Below the pieces are notes generated by a model that saw only the letters and a list, made by a program, of their open reading frames with translations, did not search any database and was not told where the DNA came from. Of a stretch of 64,000 nt of DNA, positions 17,332 to 25,099 are shown piece after piece. A program made the translations under genes and the position numbers. This DNA comes from Rikenellaceae bacterium. Lineage in GTDB: Bacteria > Bacteroidota > Bacteroidia > Bacteroidales > Rikenellaceae. Each line of letters begins with the position of its first letter. Positions within the stretch are counted from its first letter, which is position 1. The stretch lies in contig SUZR01000002.1 in NCBI GenBank assembly GCA_015059845.1, forward strand, positions 124,001 to 188,000. Direction: 5' to 3'.

Positions 17332-18093
17332 TTATTCGGTATCTTCATTTGTTATCCACTCCTTAAACTCGGAGGCTTTATTCTTGCTGATGTATATATG
17401 TTCGGGAGTGTTCACGTCAAGCGATATACGCAGACGATTGTCAAACCAGATGGTTATGTCGGTTACGCTGTCACGCGAGATAATGTATTGTTTGTTTGCA
17501 CGCGTAAAATGTAATGGGTTGAGCGTTGTAGCAATCTGCTCCAATGTCTTAGAGTATTGGTATGTAGTGCCATCACGCAGGAAGACCTGCGTACTCTTGT
17601 CAGCCTTGTAAAAGCAGGCTACATCCTTCATATTTATAGGAATGAGCTTATCCTTTACGGGTAGCAACATCTTATCCTTATATCGTCTTGCGGGGCGCAG
17701 ACGGGTTATCTGCTCCAAATATTGTGTCAGCTCGGTGTGCGACAGACGTTTGAACTTCGTTAGGGCGCTCTCCAGACGCTCCTGCTTGACGGGTTTGAGC
17801 AGATAATCCACGCTATTTACACGAAAGGCGTCGATGGCATACTGGTCGTAGGCCGTAGTGAAGATTATGGGCGTAGCGACCTCCATCATCTCGAAAATCG
17901 TAAAGGCCGAGCCGTCCGAGAGATGTATATCCATAAAGATAATATCGGGCTTGGTGTTGTTCTCCAGCCAGCGCACCGTCTGCCTGACGCTCTCGGTGTT
18001 GCCCACAATCTCTATCGCAGGGTCAATCGATGTAAGCATCTGCGCGAGGTTTTCGTATGCAGCGGTTTCATCTTCTACTATTAATGCTCTCAT
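17332..18093 (-). CDS. LytTR-family response regulator
   Basis: The 253-residue protein has a receiver domain (VEDE at the N-terminus, phosphoacceptor Asp55 in IIFMDIHL, Thr in FTTAYD, Lys in YLLKPVK) and a C-terminal LytTR DNA-binding domain (about 150-250; LLPVKDKLIPI, FTRANKQYIISRDSV). It is paired with the LytS-like kinase gene 5 nt upstream and runs directly into the ferredoxin gene, so the pair heads the 19-kb operon and probably regulates it or the divergent gene at 19342. It is clearly similar to the response regulator at 50599 in the same window. LytTR proteins usually bind two short direct repeats about 21 bp apart. Confidence 0.95.
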   Translation of the reverse strand: MRALIVEDETAAYENLAQMLTSIDPAIEIVGNTESVRQTVRWLENNTKPDIIFMDIHLSDGSAFTIFEMMEVATPIIFTTAYDQYAIDAFRVNSVDYLLKPVKQERLESALTKFKRLSHTELTQYLEQITRLRPARRYKDKMLLPVKDKLIPINMKDVACFYKADKSTQVFLRDGTTYQYSKTLEQIATTLNPLHFTRANKQYIISRDSVTDITIWFDNRLRISLDVNTPEHIYISKNKASEFKEWITNEDTE

Positions 18094-18098
18094 ATCCT

Positions 18099-19097
18099 TT
18101 ACTTTAGGGGTAAATATACGGTAAACATCTCTCCATCATCGCTCACGCGTATCTGCTGTTGCATCATCAGGCGGAATCTATTCTCCAGGTTCTGCAATCC
18201 TGTGCCGTTGGTGTCAGGCGGCGAGAGTTTGGGGAAGATAGGATTCGACACAACCAGCTCGTACTTGTCGTTCAGTTCAATGCGGACTATCATATGGTGC
18301 TCGCTGTCAATCATATTGTGTACCGTAACATTCTCCAGCAACGGGAGTAGCGACAATACAGGCAGGCGCAAATCCCGATGCTCCTCCTTGACATCGACCT
18401 TGAACTCTATCTTATTTGCAAATCGCACCTCCATAACGTGGCTGAAGGCCTCGACAAACTCCAGCTCCTCGTCGAGCGACACCAAGGCCTTCTTGTCGCT
18501 TTGCAGGATGTAGCGGAATATATCCGACAGTTTATCCACATAATCCAACGTGCAGGGGTTATTCCCCTTTCTGACCAGCGACGAAATGCCGTTGAGCGAG
18601 TTAAAGAAGAAGTGTGGGTTTATCTGGTTTGTCAGCGCATCGCAACGGCTCTTCAGGCTCTCCAGCTGCAGGCGCTCAATCTCGCGCTCTTTCTCGTGCT
18701 GGTCAACATAGAGCAGGTAGATGTAGCCAAGTAGCGAACCGAGCAGACCGATTACCAGGAACTGGAATATCGGAATACTCATAGCCTTATCCACATCGAA
18801 GGGCGCACGCAGAATCCAAAACACCGCAAAGCAGAGCATACTAAGCAGCAGGTTGTAGATAATTTTTTTCGCCAGATGCATATTTTTCATCCGTAGCGTC
18901 AGGCGTATCAAGCCCCAGAAGGTAGCCCAAAAGTAAAGGAATCGGAAAACGAAGAGTATTCCGAACTCCATAAAGTGTTCGGGCGATACATATATCAGCC
19001 CGCAGAAAAACCACGCTGCGTTGGGATATACAACGAAGATGGTGCAGACGAGGCTCACGAGCCAGGTCTTAGTTTTTATAATGTCGAGAGATTTCAT
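18099..19097 (-). CDS. LytS-like sensor histidine kinase
   Basis: The 332-residue protein has four predicted membrane helices in the first 130 residues and a short coiled coil (about 130-150). A His_kinase (LytS/YehU-type) domain follows with phosphoacceptor His in NQINPHFFFNSLNGISSL, and a degenerate GHKL ATPase domain (NVTVHNMI, NGTGLQNLENRF). There is no large extracytoplasmic sensor, so the signal is probably sensed within the membrane. Its ATG at 19097 is the first codon of the operon and lies only about 14 nt from a good Bacteroidetes-type promoter -7 box. Membrane sensing would suit a redox- or lipid-related input, but the signal is not known. Confidence 0.93.
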   Translation of the reverse strand: MKSLDIIKTKTWLVSLVCTIFVVYPNAAWFFCGLIYVSPEHFMEFGILFVFRFLYFWATFWGLIRLTLRMKNMHLAKKIIYNLLLSMLCFAVFWILRAPFDVDKAMSIPIFQFLVIGLLGSLLGYIYLLYVDQHEKEREIERLQLESLKSRCDALTNQINPHFFFNSLNGISSLVRKGNNPCTLDYVDKLSDIFRYILQSDKKALVSLDEELEFVEAFSHVMEVRFANKIEFKVDVKEEHRDLRLPVLSLLPLLENVTVHNMIDSEHHMIVRIELNDKYELVVSNPIFPKLSPPDTNGTGLQNLENRFRLMMQQQIRVSDDGEMFTVYLPLK

Positions 19098-19110
19098 AGC
19101 GCATAATTTT

Positions 19111-19140
19111 CAAATGTAAAGAAACAAAATTTTCTTCAAA
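19111..19140 (-). promoter_or_regulatory. Promoter of the kinase-led 19-kb operon
   Basis: On the minus strand TTTG (19140-19137), an 18-nt spacer and TACATTTG (19118-19111) fit the Bacteroidetes -33/-7 consensus. The start codon of the kinase gene is at 19097, so the leader would be only about 9 nt. Confidence 0.6.
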
Positions 19141-19234
19141 CAGCCGAGCCTTGCTGAGTAAAAACGAAAAAAATATCTCTTAACACGAATTTTTATACTC
19201 AGACAAATTGGCAACAACACGCCAAAGTGGGTAA

Positions 19235-19308
19235 TTTTCGTTTTTAGAGGCGATTTTTCCTTTTTGCGCGGGGTGCGGTGCCAGGTGACGAAGAAAATAT
19301 TAAATTTG
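19235..19308 (+). promoter_or_regulatory. Candidate -7 box and LytTR-like direct repeat upstream of the propeller gene
   Basis: TAAATTTG at 19301-19308 fits the -7 consensus; no good -33 element is seen, as expected for an activated promoter. Upstream, TTTTCGTTTTT (19235-19245) and TTTTCCTTTTT (19255-19265) form an imperfect direct repeat with a 20-bp period. This is close to the two-turn spacing of LytTR sites, but the sequence is T-rich and could be chance. Confidence 0.35.
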
Positions 19309-19341
19309 TAAAGTGGAAAATTTTATAACTCACATAAAACT

Positions 19342-20664
19342 ATGAAAAAACTACTTTTTGCAATTATGTTTGCCGCAGTGACTGCCACTGCCTCAGCACA
19401 GGATTGGCCCCGTTATCTCGGCCCCACGGGTGATAGCAAATCACCACAAAAGAATCTTCTCAGAGAGTGGCCCGCCGAGGGTCCTGAGGTGTTGTGGAAG
19501 GTACCCGTAGGTATCGGCTATGGAGGTCCTGTGGTGCAGGATGGTAAGGTCTATCTGCTCGACCGCGATGCTGAGAAGGAGGTTGAGATTATGCGCTGTA
19601 TGTCACTCAAAACGGGCGAAGAGATTTGGAGCTACTCATACCCCTCACCGGGCTCGGTAATGTTCCCCGGCTCTCGTAGCGTGCCCACACTTGATGGTAA
19701 GTATGTCTATTCTTGTGGTCACAATGGCGAGTTGTACTGCTTCGATATTAAGACTGGTAAACCCGTATGGACAAAAAATATCTTCAAGGATTATGGTGGC
19801 GGCCGCTTCCCCGTATGGGCAGTGTCGCAGATTCCGTTGGTATATGGCGATATGGTATATGTGTTGGCGCAGACTACCGATGTGGGTGTTGTAGCATTCA
19901 ATAAATTCACTGGCGAGGAGGTTTGGAAGTCGCCCGCATTGGGTGAGACTTCGTATGCAAGTCCTACCGTTGTTAATATCTCTGGCGAGGACCATATATG
20001 TATGGTAATCTCTTCTACCGACCCTATTATGAATCGCGGTGCCGAGATGAAGAAGGGTTGTGTTGTAGGCTTTGACCCCAAGACGGGTAAGAAGTTGTGG
20101 TCGTACGATGAGTGGATGTGTATCATCTCTTGCGCGCCAGTAACGGAGGCTGGCGATAATAAGCTGCTTATCGTGGGTGGCTATGACCGTGGTGCTACAA
20201 TGATTCAGGTGGATAAGGCAGCCGATGGCACATATGCCGTTAAGGAGCTCTTTACCACCGTTGAGTTCGGCGACCAAACCAAACCCGCATTGCTTCACGA
20301 TGGCCATTTCTATGCACAGTATGGCACAAACTCTCGCCGCGATGGATTGTGCTGTATGGATATGGAGGGAAATATTAAGTGGAAGACGAAGCGTGCCCCC
20401 AGCTTTGATAAGGGTAGTATGATTTTGGCCGATGGCCTAATCTTGGCTACAAATGGAGCAAATACGCTGTTCCTCATCGAGCCGAGTGCCGAGGCATTTA
20501 AACCTATCTCGCAGGTGGATATCCTTGCTGAGGAGAGTAGCGCAGGTCCTGGACAGATGGGCGGCCGTATGGCTAATGGCAACTGGGCTCCGTTGGCTTT
20601 GGCCGATGGCAAGTTGCTCGTCCGCAACCACAAAACTATGATGTGCCTTCAGGTTGCAAAATAA
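19342..20664 (+). CDS. Secreted PQQ-like beta-propeller protein
   Basis: The 440-residue product has a Sec signal peptide (MKKLLFAIMFAAVTATASAQ) with a cleavage site after SAQ or just before DWPRYLGP. The mature part is a PQQ-like propeller (VLWKVPVGIG, EIWSYSYPSPG, PVWTKNIF, EVWKSPALG, KLWSYDEW, IKWKTKRAP), soluble in the periplasm. It is transcribed divergently from the 16-gene operon and resembles the membrane-anchored propeller at 9885, so it is probably a fifth propeller of the same system. No CxxCH motif or lipobox. Its stop codon is followed at once by a relic of an unrelated gene. Confidence 0.88.
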   Translation: MKKLLFAIMFAAVTATASAQDWPRYLGPTGDSKSPQKNLLREWPAEGPEVLWKVPVGIGYGGPVVQDGKVYLLDRDAEKEVEIMRCMSLKTGEEIWSYSYPSPGSVMFPGSRSVPTLDGKYVYSCGHNGELYCFDIKTGKPVWTKNIFKDYGGGRFPVWAVSQIPLVYGDMVYVLAQTTDVGVVAFNKFTGEEVWKSPALGETSYASPTVVNISGEDHICMVISSTDPIMNRGAEMKKGCVVGFDPKTGKKLWSYDEWMCIISCAPVTEAGDNKLLIVGGYDRGATMIQVDKAADGTYAVKELFTTVEFGDQTKPALLHDGHFYAQYGTNSRRDGLCCMDMEGNIKWKTKRAPSFDKGSMILADGLILATNGANTLFLIEPSAEAFKPISQVDILAEESSAGPGQMGGRMANGNWAPLALADGKLLVRNHKTMMCLQVAK

Positions 20665-20765
20665 CGCACTCAACACAAAGAAAAAGATATTAAGCTAGAT
20701 GCAACGGTTATTAAATGTAAAACCTTTGCAGAACTACAACGAGTATTTAATTCTTTTATAAAACA
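20663..20765 (+). pseudogene. Relic: 3' end of a STAS-like (DUF4325) gene
   Basis: From 20663 the sequence is nearly identical to the last third of the STAS-like gene at 27558-27661 and to its downstream terminator. It differs by a few substitutions and a 5-nt deletion near the end. It begins within one base of the stop codon of the propeller gene and has no start, so it is a decayed fragment. Together with the WYL relic at 24595 it marks an older copy of the module now intact in the tRNA-Gly island. Confidence 0.8.
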
Positions 20766-20788
20766 ATAATAAAGTAATTATCAATATT

Positions 20789-20819
20789 AGCCTGCCCGAC
20801 AAAAATTGTTAGGCAGGCT
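20789..20819 (+). terminator. Hairpin terminator, copy of the one at 27689
   Basis: Perfect arms AGCCTGCC/GGCAGGCT at 20789-20796 and 20812-20819 are extended by a pairing ACAA/TTGT core. It is the same hairpin as behind the intact STAS-like gene, with one G-C to G-T change inside the stem. It probably ends transcription of the propeller gene now. Confidence 0.7.
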
Positions 20820-20951
20820 CTATATTTTAGTATATATCTCATTTAGTATCTGTTTTCTTAATTGACGTGATAGACATTACCAAATGGATAGCCGAAAGAA
20901 AGGATTAAAAATTTCCTTGTTTATTTTAGGTAACTAAATATTTTGTTGGCA

Positions 20952-20991
20952 TAGTTTTGGGAATATTGGTATAAATCAATCAAATATTCCC
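20952..20991 (+). promoter_or_regulatory. katA promoter -7 box and 11-bp inverted repeat
   Basis: TAGTTTTG (20952-20959) fits the -7 consensus; the -33 element is poor. Overlapping it is a perfect inverted repeat with arms TTGGGAATATT (20957-20967) and AATATTCCCAA (20983-20993), 15 nt apart, ending just before the ATG at 20995. Its place between promoter and start codon suggests an operator or, if transcribed, a hairpin masking the start. Confidence 0.5.
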
Positions 20992-20994
20992 AAT

Positions 20995-22497
20995 ATGAAA
21001 CAACCAAAGAAAAAACATTTGACAGCAGAGAATGGGCGGCCGATAGCTGATAACCAGAATATACAGACCGCAGGGGTGCGTGGCCCTGTAACCCTGCAAG
21101 ACCCTTGGTTTACCGAGAAATTAGCCCATTTCGACCGTGAGGTAATTCCCGAAAGGCGTATGCACGCTAAGGGTTCGGGGGCGTATGGTACGTTTACCGT
21201 AACGCACGATATTTCGGCCTACACGCGTGCTTCAATCTTTTCGGAGATAGGTAAGAAGACCGACTGCTTTGTTCGTTTCTCTACCGTTGCGGGTGAGCGA
21301 GGTGCTGCCGATGCCGAGCGCGACATACGAGGCTTTGCAATAAAATTCTATACCGATACGGGTAATTGGGATTTGGTGGGAAACAACACGCCTGTATTCT
21401 TTCTACGTGACCCGTTGAAATTCCCCGACCTCAACCACGCCATCAAGCGCGACCCTCGCACGGGAATGCGCTCGGCAAACAGCAACTGGGATTTCTGGAC
21501 ACTCCTGCCCGAAGCATTGCATCAGGTGACAATCACAATGTCGCCGCGTGGTATCCCCTACTCATTCCGTCATATGCACGGCTTTGGTAGTCATACTTAC
21601 AGCTTTATTGATGCCAACAACCGCCGTACGTGGGTGAAGTTCCATCTGCGTACTTTGCAGGGAATCAAGAATATGACCGATGCGGAGGCTGAGGCGGTGA
21701 TTGCCAAAGATAGGGAATCGCACCAACGCGACCTGTTTGAGGCTATCGAGCGAGGCGACTATCCCCGTTGGCTTATGCAGGTGCAGTTAATGACGGAGGA
21801 TGAGGCGAAGGAGTACCACATCAATCCGTTTGACCTGACGAAGGTGTGGTATCACGGTGATTTCCCATTGCACGATGTCGGCATTTTGGAGCTCAACCGT
21901 AACCCCGAAAACTTTTTTGCCGAGACCGAGCAGGCTGCGTTCAACCCGATGAACATCATTGACGGCATAGGTTTCTCGCCCGATAAGATGTTGCAGGGGA
22001 GATTGTTCTCGTATGGCGACGCACAACGCTACCGCTTGGGCGTGAACCACCACTTGATACCTATAAATAAGCCTCGTTGTCCCTATCACTCCTACCACCG
22101 TGATGGACAGATGCGCACGGATGATAATGCTGGACGCGCGATTGCCTATGAGCCGAATAGTTATGGCGAGTGGCAGGATTCGCCCGCATTGAAAGAGCCG
22201 CCGTTGCAGACGAGAGGTGAAGTATATAACTATGATGAACGCGAGCTGGATAGCGACTACTATACGCAACCGGGCAAGCTGTGGCGATTGATGTCAGCCG
22301 AGGACCAACAAACCACCTGCGAGAACACAGCCCGTGCAATGGGTGATGCGGAACTCTTTATCAAGCAACGCCATATCCGCAACTGCCACCGAGCTGACAC
22401 CTCGTATGGCGAGGGCGTAGCAAAGGCTTTAGGACTCTCGCTTGCCGAAGCACTAACGGCCGATGACCCAGCACATCCTGCGTGGGATTGTAGGTAG
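20995..22497 (+). CDS. katA: Catalase (monofunctional haem catalase)
   Basis: The 500-residue protein is a small-subunit haem catalase. Visible family marks are the active-site His in [11 protein letters not shown], the conserved [15 protein letters not shown] segment, the Asn region in [12 protein letters not shown], and the proximal haem-ligand Tyr region [16 protein letters not shown]. It breaks down hydrogen peroxide in the cytoplasm and protects an anaerobe during oxygen exposure. It is monocistronic, with its own promoter and a strong terminator. With umuDC it forms a stress-gene block lying between relics of the STAS-like and WYL genes, so the block may have been acquired or moved as a unit. 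Confidence 0.97.
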   Translation: MKQPKKKHLTAENGRPIADNQNIQTAGVRGPVTLQDPWFTEKLAHFDREVIPERRMHAKGSGAYGTFTVTHDISAYTRASIFSEIGKKTDCFVRFSTVAGERGAADAERDIRGFAIKFYTDTGNWDLVGNNTPVFFLRDPLKFPDLNHAIKRDPRTGMRSANSNWDFWTLLPEALHQVTITMSPRGIPYSFRHMHGFGSHTYSFIDANNRRTWVKFHLRTLQGIKNMTDAEAEAVIAKDRESHQRDLFEAIERGDYPRWLMQVQLMTEDEAKEYHINPFDLTKVWYHGDFPLHDVGILELNRNPENFFAETEQAAFNPMNIIDGIGFSPDKMLQGRLFSYGDAQRYRLGVNHHLIPINKPRCPYHSYHRDGQMRTDDNAGRAIAYEPNSYGEWQDSPALKEPPLQTRGEVYNYDERELDSDYYTQPGKLWRLMSAEDQQTTCENTARAMGDAELFIKQRHIRNCHRADTSYGEGVAKALGLSLAEALTADDPAHPAWDCR

Positions 22498-22507
22498 GAA
22501 TTTAAAG

Positions 22508-22545
22508 CACAAAGGGCAGTCTCGTTTGGCTGCCCTTTGTGTTTT
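22508..22545 (+). terminator. katA terminator
   Basis: A perfect 12-bp stem (CACAAAGGGCAG at 22508-22519 and its complement at 22530-22541) with a 10-nt loop is followed by TTTT. It lies 10 nt after the catalase stop. Confidence 0.9.
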
Positions 22546-22572
22546 ATGGTTTATCGTCGTATTATCGCTGAT

Positions 22573-22660
22573 TGAGTGATATCAGCGTCAGGAAATCGTT
22601 ATGCTGCATTGTGCGCTCAATATCGCGTCTTACATCTGCAACAAATACTCGTCACATATT
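22573..22660 (-). pseudogene. Possible gene-tail relic
   Basis: The minus strand reads about 27 sense codons (VADVRRDIERTMQHNDFLTL, then a stop) after an in-frame TGA, in a region with no complete gene. The amphipathic, protein-like look suggests the decayed end of an unknown gene. The rest of the 22498-22843 gap shows only the katA terminator and the umuD control region. Confidence 0.25.
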
Positions 22661-22769
22661 GCTATAATTAGAATCTCCCTTCACGATTTTCAACATTTAT
22701 CCTTAATTAAGGAAGAAAATTAATTATTATCGTGGGGCAATCTACGATATTATTTACAAGTTGTTTTCG

Positions 22770-22834
22770 GTTGTTTTTAAGATGAACAACTTTTTTTGTA
22801 TTAGCATCCGATTCGCCCGTTTTTTGTATCTTTG
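22770..22834 (+). promoter_or_regulatory. umuD control region
   Basis: TATCTTTG (22827-22834) fits the -7 consensus just ahead of the ATG at 22844. About 40 bp upstream is GTTGT-N11-ACAAC (22770-22790), an inverted repeat that could be a LexA-like or self-repressor operator. No canonical LexA box was recognised. Confidence 0.35.
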
Positions 22835-22843
22835 TGGATAGTT

Positions 22844-23272
22844 ATGGAAAAGTTTGTACCACATAGTATAGATTACGACACCCAGGCCGAGGGTGAGCTG
22901 ATGGGTGAGGTGAAGGCGGGATTTCCCTCGCCTGCGGAGGATATGCGCGAGAAGTTGGACCTTATCAAACTGCTGGTCAAGCATAAAGCCTCTACCTTCT
23001 TTTTCCGCGTGAGCGGCGTATCGATGGTCGATGCTGCTATGGATGAGGGCGATATTATCATCGTGGACCGTGCCATTGACCCCTACAACAACTGCAAAGC
23101 AGTATGTTTCATCGATGGTGAATATACAGTCAAGCGCGTAGAGATGTCCGCAGGTCGCCTGCGCCTAATGCCTGCCAATGAACGCAACACATCATACAAG
23201 CCTATCGAGATTACGGCCGAGAATGAGTTTATGATTTGGGGTGTTGTGACTTATGTAATCAAAAAGATGTAA
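22844..23272 (+). CDS. umuD: UmuD-like SOS response peptidase (S24)
   Basis: The 142-residue product has the UmuD/LexA self-cleavage layout: cleavage region AGFPSPAED (Ala-Gly near residue 25), catalytic Ser in VSGVSMVDAAM and catalytic Lys in YTVKRVE. There is no N-terminal winged helix, so it is UmuD rather than LexA. The ATG at 22844 is preferred to the in-frame TTG at 22832. The umuC start lies one base after its stop. After RecA-stimulated cleavage, UmuD' associates with UmuC to form translesion polymerase V. Confidence 0.93.
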   Translation: MEKFVPHSIDYDTQAEGELMGEVKAGFPSPAEDMREKLDLIKLLVKHKASTFFFRVSGVSMVDAAMDEGDIIIVDRAIDPYNNCKAVCFIDGEYTVKRVEMSAGRLRLMPANERNTSYKPIEITAENEFMIWGVVTYVIKKM

Positions 23273-23273
23273 G

Positions 23274-24539
23274 ATGTTTGCCCTTGCCGACTGCAACAAC
23301 TTCTTTGTCTCCTGCGAGCGTGTATTTCGACCCGATTTGCAGGGGCGTCCCGTCATTGTACTCTCAAGCAATGATGGTTGTGCTGTGGCGCGTAGCAATG
23401 AAGCAAAGGCATTGGGAATAAAGATGGGTGCGCCATTCTTTCAGATTAGACATCTTGTCAAGCAACATAACGTAGCAGTCTTTTCAGGTAATATGGCCCT
23501 CTATGGCGATATGTCGCAGCGCGTACGTTGGGTGTTGGAGGAGTTTGCTCCATCAATCGAGATATACTCCATAGATGAGGCGTTCCTCGATTTGAGAGGT
23601 ATGCAGGGTGTAGATTTTGACCAATATGCAAAGCATATTTCACACCGTTGCTGGCGCTTGACCTCCATACCCGTATCGGTTGGTATAGCTCCAACGAAAA
23701 CGCTGGCAAAGATAGCGTCAGAGCTTTGTAAAAGGTATCCCAAGTTGCAAGGTGGCTGTTATATGCACCGCGCAGAAGATATCGAAAAGGTACTGCGGAA
23801 ATATCCCATCGAAGATGTTTGGGGTATAGGTCGTCGCTCTGCGCCCAGGCTCCACGCTATGGGTATTCATACGGCCTACGAGTACACGCAACTCTCAGAG
23901 TCGGCGATACGTGCAATGTCGGGTATAACAGGTGTTAGAACTTGGCGCGAGCTGCGAGGTGAGCCTTGCATAGAATTTGAGGATGGCTTCGAGGCAAAAC
24001 AATCAATATGCGTATCGCGTAGTTTCTCGGAGGAGATTGCAGACGTGGATGTACTATGCGAGCAGGTTGCAAACTTTGCATCATCGGTGGCCGAGAAACT
24101 AAGGTCGCAGAGCTCTGTGGCCTGCGAGATAAATGTCTTTGCTTTTACTAATCGCTTTAAGGAGTCTGCACCCCAGATGTATGGAAATAAGTTGGTACAT
24201 CTGCCTGTCCCCACTAACGACCAGCGCACGATTGTTACGCGCGCCGTGGCGGCTACACGCGAATTATTTCTTGATGGCTATGGATATAAGAAGGCGGGCG
24301 TAGTAGCTACGCATATTATGCCAGCGCAGAATGTTATGCACTCACTCTTTGACGATACTACGGCCCTTGAACGCGAGCACCGCATAACATCGGTTGTCGA
24401 TACTGTAAACTGCAATTTCGGCCGAGGAACTCTCAAATTCGCCATCCAGGGTAGCGGAAAAGTCAAAAGCCACAGCGAAAACCAATCGCCCCACTACACC
24501 ACCAAATGGAGCGACCTGCCCAGCGTAACGGTGAAATAG
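23274..24539 (+). CDS. umuC: UmuC, Y-family DNA polymerase V catalytic subunit
   Basis: The 421-residue protein has the Y-family palm motifs (FALADCNNFFVSCER with the metal-binding Asp, and YSIDEAFLDL with the second acidic pair), a helix-hairpin-helix-like segment (VWGIGRRSAPRLHAMGI) and a C-terminal little-finger region. It performs error-prone synthesis past DNA lesions. UmuDC pairs are frequent on mobile elements in Bacteroidota. No terminator is obvious after its stop; the next feature is a WYL-gene relic on the other strand. Confidence 0.95.
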   Translation: MFALADCNNFFVSCERVFRPDLQGRPVIVLSSNDGCAVARSNEAKALGIKMGAPFFQIRHLVKQHNVAVFSGNMALYGDMSQRVRWVLEEFAPSIEIYSIDEAFLDLRGMQGVDFDQYAKHISHRCWRLTSIPVSVGIAPTKTLAKIASELCKRYPKLQGGCYMHRAEDIEKVLRKYPIEDVWGIGRRSAPRLHAMGIHTAYEYTQLSESAIRAMSGITGVRTWRELRGEPCIEFEDGFEAKQSICVSRSFSEEIADVDVLCEQVANFASSVAEKLRSQSSVACEINVFAFTNRFKESAPQMYGNKLVHLPVPTNDQRTIVTRAVAATRELFLDGYGYKKAGVVATHIMPAQNVMHSLFDDTTALEREHRITSVVDTVNCNFGRGTLKFAIQGSGKVKSHSENQSPHYTTKWSDLPSVTVK

Positions 24540-24594
24540 AGTCTTCGCAGGTGATTTTCGGGGATAATAATACTAACCAAACGCCATACGGGGT

Positions 24595-24650
24595 TTACTC
24601 AAAATCCTCGTAATAGGGTTGTAGCATTATATCAAGAATATTGGCAAAGC
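24595..24650 (-). pseudogene. Relic: C-terminal end of a WYL regulator gene
   Basis: The minus strand encodes SFANILDIMLQPYYEDFE and a stop. The first part is identical in protein, and nearly identical in DNA over about 40 bp, to the end of the intact WYL gene at 27738. The relic ends with three extra residues, so it comes from a sister copy rather than a recent exact duplication. No upstream part remains. Confidence 0.75.
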
Positions 24651-24720
24651 TACGTACAAATCGTATGCAAACAAAAACAAAATCAGTCGTCTACCATACC
24701 ATAAACAACTGATTATCAGC

Positions 24721-24738
24721 GAGCGGTAAGCAGAACTC
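24721..24738. repeat. Degenerate tRNA-Gly attachment-site copy
   Basis: GAGCGGTAAGCAGAACTC matches the first bases of the 46-bp attachment repeat with two or three changes and lies 163 bp left of the intact left copy. It may be the scar of an earlier integration. Confidence 0.45.
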
Positions 24739-24848
24739 AAAACTCGTGCAAGCACGAGTAAGCCGTGACGTATATTAACACCCCCAACTCCTGACAGGGG
24801 CGATAAGGGTCACAGATAGAAACCTTTGATTATCCATTAAAAATAGAA

Positions 24849-24880
24849 TAGCCCCGACGTGAGTGCGGGGCTATTATATT
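24849..24880. terminator. Terminator, probably the original one of the tRNA-Gly gene
   Basis: TAGCCCCG (24849-24856) and CGGGGCTA (24866-24873) form an 8-bp stem with T-rich flanks, directly left of the left attachment repeat. Before integration it would have lain just downstream of the minus-strand tRNA-Gly gene. Confidence 0.65.
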
Positions 24881-24883
24881 TTT

Positions 24884-24929
24884 AGAGCGGTAAGCGGGAC
24901 TCGAACCCGTGACCCTTAGCTTGGGAAGC
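24884..24929. repeat. Left attachment site (46-bp direct repeat of tRNA-Gly 3' half)
   Basis: These 46 bp are identical to 32896-32941, which is the 3' half of the tRNA-Gly(CCC) gene up to the anticodon arm. A tRNA-half repeat next to a tyrosine recombinase gene is the classic mark of an integrated element. Confidence 0.92.
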
Positions 24930-25025
24930 CGAATATATATATTCTTATATATTTCCATCCATTCTCATCTAGTCGCTAAACAGCTGTTAATCAACAACAA
25001 ATATAAAATAAAAATTACAAATAAT

Positions 25026-25056
25026 TTTGTTCATCACCATCTATTAGCTATATTTG
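25026..25056 (+). promoter_or_regulatory. Integrase promoter
   Basis: TTTG (25026-25029), a 19-nt spacer and TATATTTG (25049-25056) match the Bacteroidetes consensus exactly. A tandem repeat of GTATGCAAAT follows at about 25057-25076, possibly an operator or a recombinase arm site. Confidence 0.75.
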
Positions 25057-25099
25057 TATGCAAATTGTATGCAAATATTTTTCTGATAATAGATGGATT

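Noticed and set aside
24651..24848. Possible small gene between the WYL relic and the terminator
   Set aside because: No frame with a credible start and length is seen; only the degenerate attachment copy is recognisable.
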